In this document: positions 60,330 through 64,000 of the stretch, in pieces
Numbering within the stretch: the stretch's first letter is position 1
How the letters are laid out: each line of letters starts with the position of its first letter
Assembly (NCBI GenBank): GCA_963704475.1
Contig: OY969900.1
Coordinates: 186,001-250,000, forward strand
Length of the DNA: 64,000 nt
DNA from: UBA9655 sp963704475
GTDB lineage: Bacteria > Pseudomonadota > Alphaproteobacteria > UBA9655
Direction: 5' to 3'
Translations under genes and position numbers: made by a program
The notes under the pieces: generated by a model
Told to the model about the DNA's origin: nothing
Seen by the model: the letters and a program-made list of their open reading frames with translations, nothing else
Databases searched by the model: none

Positions 60330-63300
60330 TTGAGAAAATTAAATGAAAAAAACCTCTTGATGATGCAAGATACAATCCTCTTTTCATCGGATTTCTATTC
60401 GAAGTTTCTTACGACCATCAGAGACGTCTATTTTACGAAGCGCGAAATAGACCTCATAGCCTGTCTTGTGAACGTCAAGGGATCAAGCAAGAAGATAGCT
60501 GCTTTTCTATCGATTTCTCCAAAAACCGTTCAAAAACACATCGAAAATATAATGGCAAAAGTGGGGTGTAATGCAACAGATAGCATTATCAATTTTGTCG
60601 AGACGTCTGAGTCGTTGTCTTTTCTAAAGAAATATTATTTTTTTTTACAAAGAGAAATGATTTTTGAAAAAAGCCTCAAAGAAATTTCAAAATTAAATTA
60701 TGGAGCAAACTTACCATACTGCTTTATTCAAAATAAAAATAACGATTTTCTTGTTTCTCACCTCAAATCTCATCTGGATCTTATGGGATGTATAACGTCC
60801 ACTAGAGCACACCCAAAGAAAGGCGATTCTGTAATCTTTATTTTGCCACAAGTCCACAGTGAAAATGACCTTATTCGTCAATTGCAAAAAATAAAACAAA
60901 AGACAAATAAAATTTTTATTCTCTTGCGAGAACAAAACAACAAGGAAATATCTCAAGCACTTAAAGGCTTTGACATCATAGACTTTTCAAAAGAGGAAAA
61001 TTATTATTTTTCCATTTTTGACCTTTTAAAAAAACTTCTCCCAAATCTTGATATGGAAAAAGCACAAGCTGATTTTGAAAATCAATACACAAAAGTAGTA
61101 GTTCAAGTCCCATTCCTCCAAAGTCCTCCAAATGAAGGAGCCCTAGAAAAACAACCTACTATATCGTTTGTCTCTAAGGTGTTACCTTATCAAACTCTCC
61201 TCTTAAAACTATTGAGCAGGAGTAAAACGAAGCGCTATTTTTTATCGACACTCTGTGTAACTATCTTCGTAGGCAGTGGATTTTTGGCTCTTCAATGGAA
61301 TCAACAACACAGAGATGTAGCCACCCTAAGATCCGATCTTATTCTTCCCAAAGAAACAGCTTTTCTTCAGCGTCCCGAACTTCTCAAGTTAATCGATGAT
61401 AAATTTAAGGGACAAGAAAAGATTAAAACCGTAGCCCTCATAGGGCAGGGTGGTGCAGGGAAAACAACTCTTGCACGTCAGTATGCTCATCAGCAAAAAG
61501 CCTCTTGCCTATGGGAAATTAATGCAGAAACATCGGGAAGCCTTCAAGCATCTTTTGAAAAACTTGCCCAAGGCCTTGCAAAGGCTGACTCGGATCAAAA
61601 GATTTTAAAAGAATTGTTTGAAATAAAAGATGCTTTAGAAAAGGAAGAAAGAGTTATCCAATTTGTAAAAGAGCACCTTAAATCAGAGCAAAATTGGTTG
61701 CTCATTTATGATAATGTGGAAAAGTTTGCAGATATTCAAAAGTATTTCCCAAACGATGCCGAGACGTGGGGAACGGGTAGAATCATTCTTACAACGCGAG
61801 ATAGTAACATTGAAAGTAACACCCATGTTCATCATGCCGTCTTTATCGGAGAATTAAACCCTCAGCAAAAACTCACTCTCTATACTAATATTATGAGAAA
61901 CCGAAACCCTTCTCAGATGACAAGACCTCAAATAGAAGAGATGAAATGTTTCCTAGAAAAAATTCCCTCTTTTCCTCTTGATGTTTCCATCGCCGCTTAT
62001 TATTTAAAGGCAACAAATGCATCTTACTCTGTCTATTTGGAAAATATCGCTCATTACAATAAGGACTTCGCCACTCTAGAGGAAAACCTTTTAAAAGAAG
62101 CAGGGGATTATCTCAAGACACGCTATGGCGTTATCACACTATCTTTGCAGCATATTATCAATACACATAAAGACTTTCGGGATCTCTTGTTTCTTGTTAG
62201 CTTGATAGATTCTCAGAATATTCCAAGAGAACTCTTAGCTCATTTTAAAAATGAGGTTGTAGTTGATAGTTTTATCTTTAATTTAAGAAAATATTCTCTT
62301 TTGATAAATGACTCCTCAAATACAGTTCTTTCCATTCATCGCAGCACTCAAACAATAAGCTTAGCTTACCTCACAAAGACGTTAGATTTAGAAAAAAATA
62401 AAGAACATATAGAAAATCTTTGTGAGCAATTTGGAAGATATTTGTATAACTTCAATAATTTTGAGAGTTTTGTAAAAACACAAGACTTCTCATTCGTGAA
62501 GCTTTTAATACGACACGTTGAGGCGTTCATTAATCACAGGGCTCTTTTGACAGATAATGATACCGTCAAGATCAAAGGAGAACTTGGAAGTATGTATGAT
62601 TGTGTGACATATTTTGAAAAAGCACAAGACTTACTTAAAACTACGCTCGTTATATTAGAAAAAATGGAACATCGAGATAGTCATGCGCAAGCTAGGATAT
62701 TGTCTCATCTGGGTATTTTATATTGGGCCATAGGCCAATATGAGATAGCTCAAGAGTATTTAGAGAAAAGCGTTAAGTTATACACAGTCGCTAATATTAA
62801 AAATGATTCACGGCTTGCAAAATCTCTAGTCTATTTGGGGCTATGCTATGCTGCTCAAGGAAATTTTGAAAAGGCACTCGATGTTTCAAAACAAAGTCTT
62901 AGCTTTTATAAAAAATATTTTCCAAACGATGAAATTGGTCTTGCTTTTTCTTTGATGTGTTTAGGAAATACTTATGGAGAGTTATGGCAGTTTGAGCAAG
63001 CGGAGTGCCATCTTAAAGAAAGTATCAATATTTATGGCATCAATAAGCATGTCTATTATGGAAGAGCTCTTGGGTATTTAGGGTCAGTTTATAGAAGTTT
63101 AGGAAGATTTGATGAAGCTAAAAATTTGATGAGTGAAACTCTTGCAATCTATAAACAATTTTATCCTAAGGATGGCATTTTAGTAGCCTGGGCTCTCCGA
63201 AATTTAGGTAGCGCTTATAACGATCTGAAAGATTATAAAAGGGCTCAAGATCTTTTAGAACAGAGTGTAAGAATATACAGAAATATTTTAGGAGATGATA

Positions 63301-63767
63301 ATGTAAGGACGCAGTGGGCGCTCTTTGAGTTAGGGAAAGTTTATAGTAATATATGTCATCTTGAACATGCTAGAAATATTTTTGAAAAAAATTTGCTGTT
63401 TTATGAAAAAAGCTATAAAGAAAATCACATTTGGATTGCACGATTTTTAAGAAATTTGGGGCAAGTTTATTTTCTTGAAGGCAATATAAAAAGTGCTGAG
63501 TTCTGCATGATGAAGGCACTGGGTATTTCTAAGCAACATAAGATCCCTGAAATTTATATCTCCTACGAACAACTTGCGGAGTTTTTCTTAAAAAAAGAAA
63601 CCCTTGAAAGAAAGAAAGAATATAATCAAAATCCAAATCATTTCAGAGAGAAAGCCATCGTCTCTCTGAAGCAGGCACTTAATACCGTAAGAGCTCATTT
63701 TCCAAAAAATTCCGTTCATGAAAAGAGGATTCAAGAACGTCTTGCTGTAATTGAGAAAAAAAGGTGA
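60330..63767 (+). CDS. LuxR-type HTH / membrane / NB-ARC ATPase / TPR protein (STAND family)
   Basis: A 1145-residue protein. A TTG start at 60330 has AAGGA six bases upstream; ATGs at 60360/60363 lack one. Domains in order: LuxR/GerE HTH at about 30-90 (FTKREIDLIACLVNVKGSSK; IAAFLSISPKTVQKHIENIM), an unassigned alpha/beta domain at about 100-250 (TIR- or receiver-like by pattern), one membrane helix at about 303-325 (YFLSTLCVTIFVGSGFLALQ), NB-ARC with P-loop LIGQGGAGKTTLARQYA and WLLIYDNVEKF, then LHRSTQ-type helical region, and at least eight TPRs from about 745. Divergent from the NRPS. STAND proteins act as signal-triggered switches. Confidence 0.88.
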   Translation: MRKLNEKNLLMMQDTILFSSDFYSKFLTTIRDVYFTKREIDLIACLVNVKGSSKKIAAFLSISPKTVQKHIENIMAKVGCNATDSIINFVETSESLSFLKKYYFFLQREMIFEKSLKEISKLNYGANLPYCFIQNKNNDFLVSHLKSHLDLMGCITSTRAHPKKGDSVIFILPQVHSENDLIRQLQKIKQKTNKIFILLREQNNKEISQALKGFDIIDFSKEENYYFSIFDLLKKLLPNLDMEKAQADFENQYTKVVVQVPFLQSPPNEGALEKQPTISFVSKVLPYQTLLLKLLSRSKTKRYFLSTLCVTIFVGSGFLALQWNQQHRDVATLRSDLILPKETAFLQRPELLKLIDDKFKGQEKIKTVALIGQGGAGKTTLARQYAHQQKASCLWEINAETSGSLQASFEKLAQGLAKADSDQKILKELFEIKDALEKEERVIQFVKEHLKSEQNWLLIYDNVEKFADIQKYFPNDAETWGTGRIILTTRDSNIESNTHVHHAVFIGELNPQQKLTLYTNIMRNRNPSQMTRPQIEEMKCFLEKIPSFPLDVSIAAYYLKATNASYSVYLENIAHYNKDFATLEENLLKEAGDYLKTRYGVITLSLQHIINTHKDFRDLLFLVSLIDSQNIPRELLAHFKNEVVVDSFIFNLRKYSLLINDSSNTVLSIHRSTQTISLAYLTKTLDLEKNKEHIENLCEQFGRYLYNFNNFESFVKTQDFSFVKLLIRHVEAFINHRALLTDNDTVKIKGELGSMYDCVTYFEKAQDLLKTTLVILEKMEHRDSHAQARILSHLGILYWAIGQYEIAQEYLEKSVKLYTVANIKNDSRLAKSLVYLGLCYAAQGNFEKALDVSKQSLSFYKKYFPNDEIGLAFSLMCLGNTYGELWQFEQAECHLKESINIYGINKHVYYGRALGYLGSVYRSLGRFDEAKNLMSETLAIYKQFYPKDGILVAWALRNLGSAYNDLKDYKRAQDLLEQSVRIYRNILGDDNVRTQWALFELGKVYSNICHLEHARNIFEKNLLFYEKSYKENHIWIARFLRNLGQVYFLEGNIKSAEFCMMKALGISKQHKIPEIYISYEQLAEFFLKKETLERKKEYNQNPNHFREKAIVSLKQALNTVRAHFPKNSVHEKRIQERLAVIEKKR

Positions 63768-63784
63768 GCTGTCCTTGCCACCCA

Positions 63785-64000
63785 TCAGTTTATATAAAGC
63801 CATAGAGATCCTGGAGATTTGTTAAGGAAGCAGCATCTTCGGAAAGAACGTAAGCCTCGTTTAAAAGAAGAGAGAAGGGATCTTGAGGCTTTTTTGGCCC
63901 CCTTTTTCAGCGTGGTCTTGATACTGCTTTTCATGGCTAAGGCCTAGAGAGACAGCCCAATGGAGCGCAATGGAGAGAACAAGAATCAGCCTCTCCAACC
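63785..64000 (-). pseudogene. IS4-like transposase C-terminal fragment, frameshifted, cut by window edge
   Basis: On the minus strand from the window end, one frame reads RLILVLSIALHWAVSLGLSH and EKQYQDHAEKGGQKSLKIPS; another then reads SFKRGLRSFRRCCFLNKS and stops at 63785. The hydrophobic helix followed by a KRGL-type segment is how IS4-family transposases end. The catalytic part lies outside the window. Confidence 0.5.

Overview
The window reads as the chromosome of an intracellular alphaproteobacterium, most likely a member of the Holosporales or a similar amoeba or protist endosymbiont. Supporting points are the low-to-moderate GC, alphaproteobacterial housekeeping clusters (ybgC-tolQRA, accBC, murEF, gyrB-bamE, a DivL-like kinase), decayed Ti-type conjugation genes like those of Rickettsiales amplified genetic elements, many insertion sequences and pseudogenes, and a large LuxR/STAND/TPR protein. 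The species is inferred, not proven.

Layout. 1-4185 is ordinary core: the 3' end of an Rsh (RelA/SpoT) gene, acpS, a minus-strand obg-ccmH-trmN-like operon, and recF. 4186-12690 is an invaded stretch between recF and gyrB, which are neighbours in many bacteria. It holds a frameshifted hicB, a secreted protein of unknown function, IS481-, IS200-, IS1595- and ISAzo13-type elements, a 135-bp MITE, and a large secreted subtilase cut in two by the IS1595 copy with a perfect 8-bp target duplication. A 36-bp copy of the recF 3' end lies near the gyrB side. 12700-37232 is mostly core: gyrB, bamE, a PAS histidine kinase, a truncated HAD-UbiA fusion, def, an EamA permease, the Tol operon, accBC, a TauE-type exporter, a rhodanese, tRNA-Pro, murE-murF, rnhA, a cyclase gene cut by an IS630 copy, dsbD, a methyltransferase, bamD and greA.

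37483-51552 is a mosaic of genomic islands. Three tRNA 3' fragments (Ser, Arg, Leu) lie in it as attachment-site remnants. Two P4-type integrases stand beside the Arg and Leu fragments, and both are broken (lost catalytic Tyr; internal stop). Between them are Ti-type traA debris, traC and traD, two small cysteine-containing exported proteins, an intact IS30, an XRE regulator, and a HipBST-like pair: a stand-alone HipT-type kinase translationally coupled to a protein that fuses a HipS-like domain, an XRE helix-turn-helix and an extra C-terminal domain. 51553-53330 is a jumble of IS256 and IS982 pieces.

53885-63767 is the most distinctive accessory locus: an NRPS of one module (C-A-T-E-TE, broken by one frameshift in the adenylation domain) transcribed divergently from a 1145-residue protein with a LuxR-type HTH, a membrane segment, an NB-ARC ATPase and TPR repeats. 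Between them are two small ORFs and a perfect 10+10 bp palindrome that could be an operator. The window ends in a broken IS4-like transposase.
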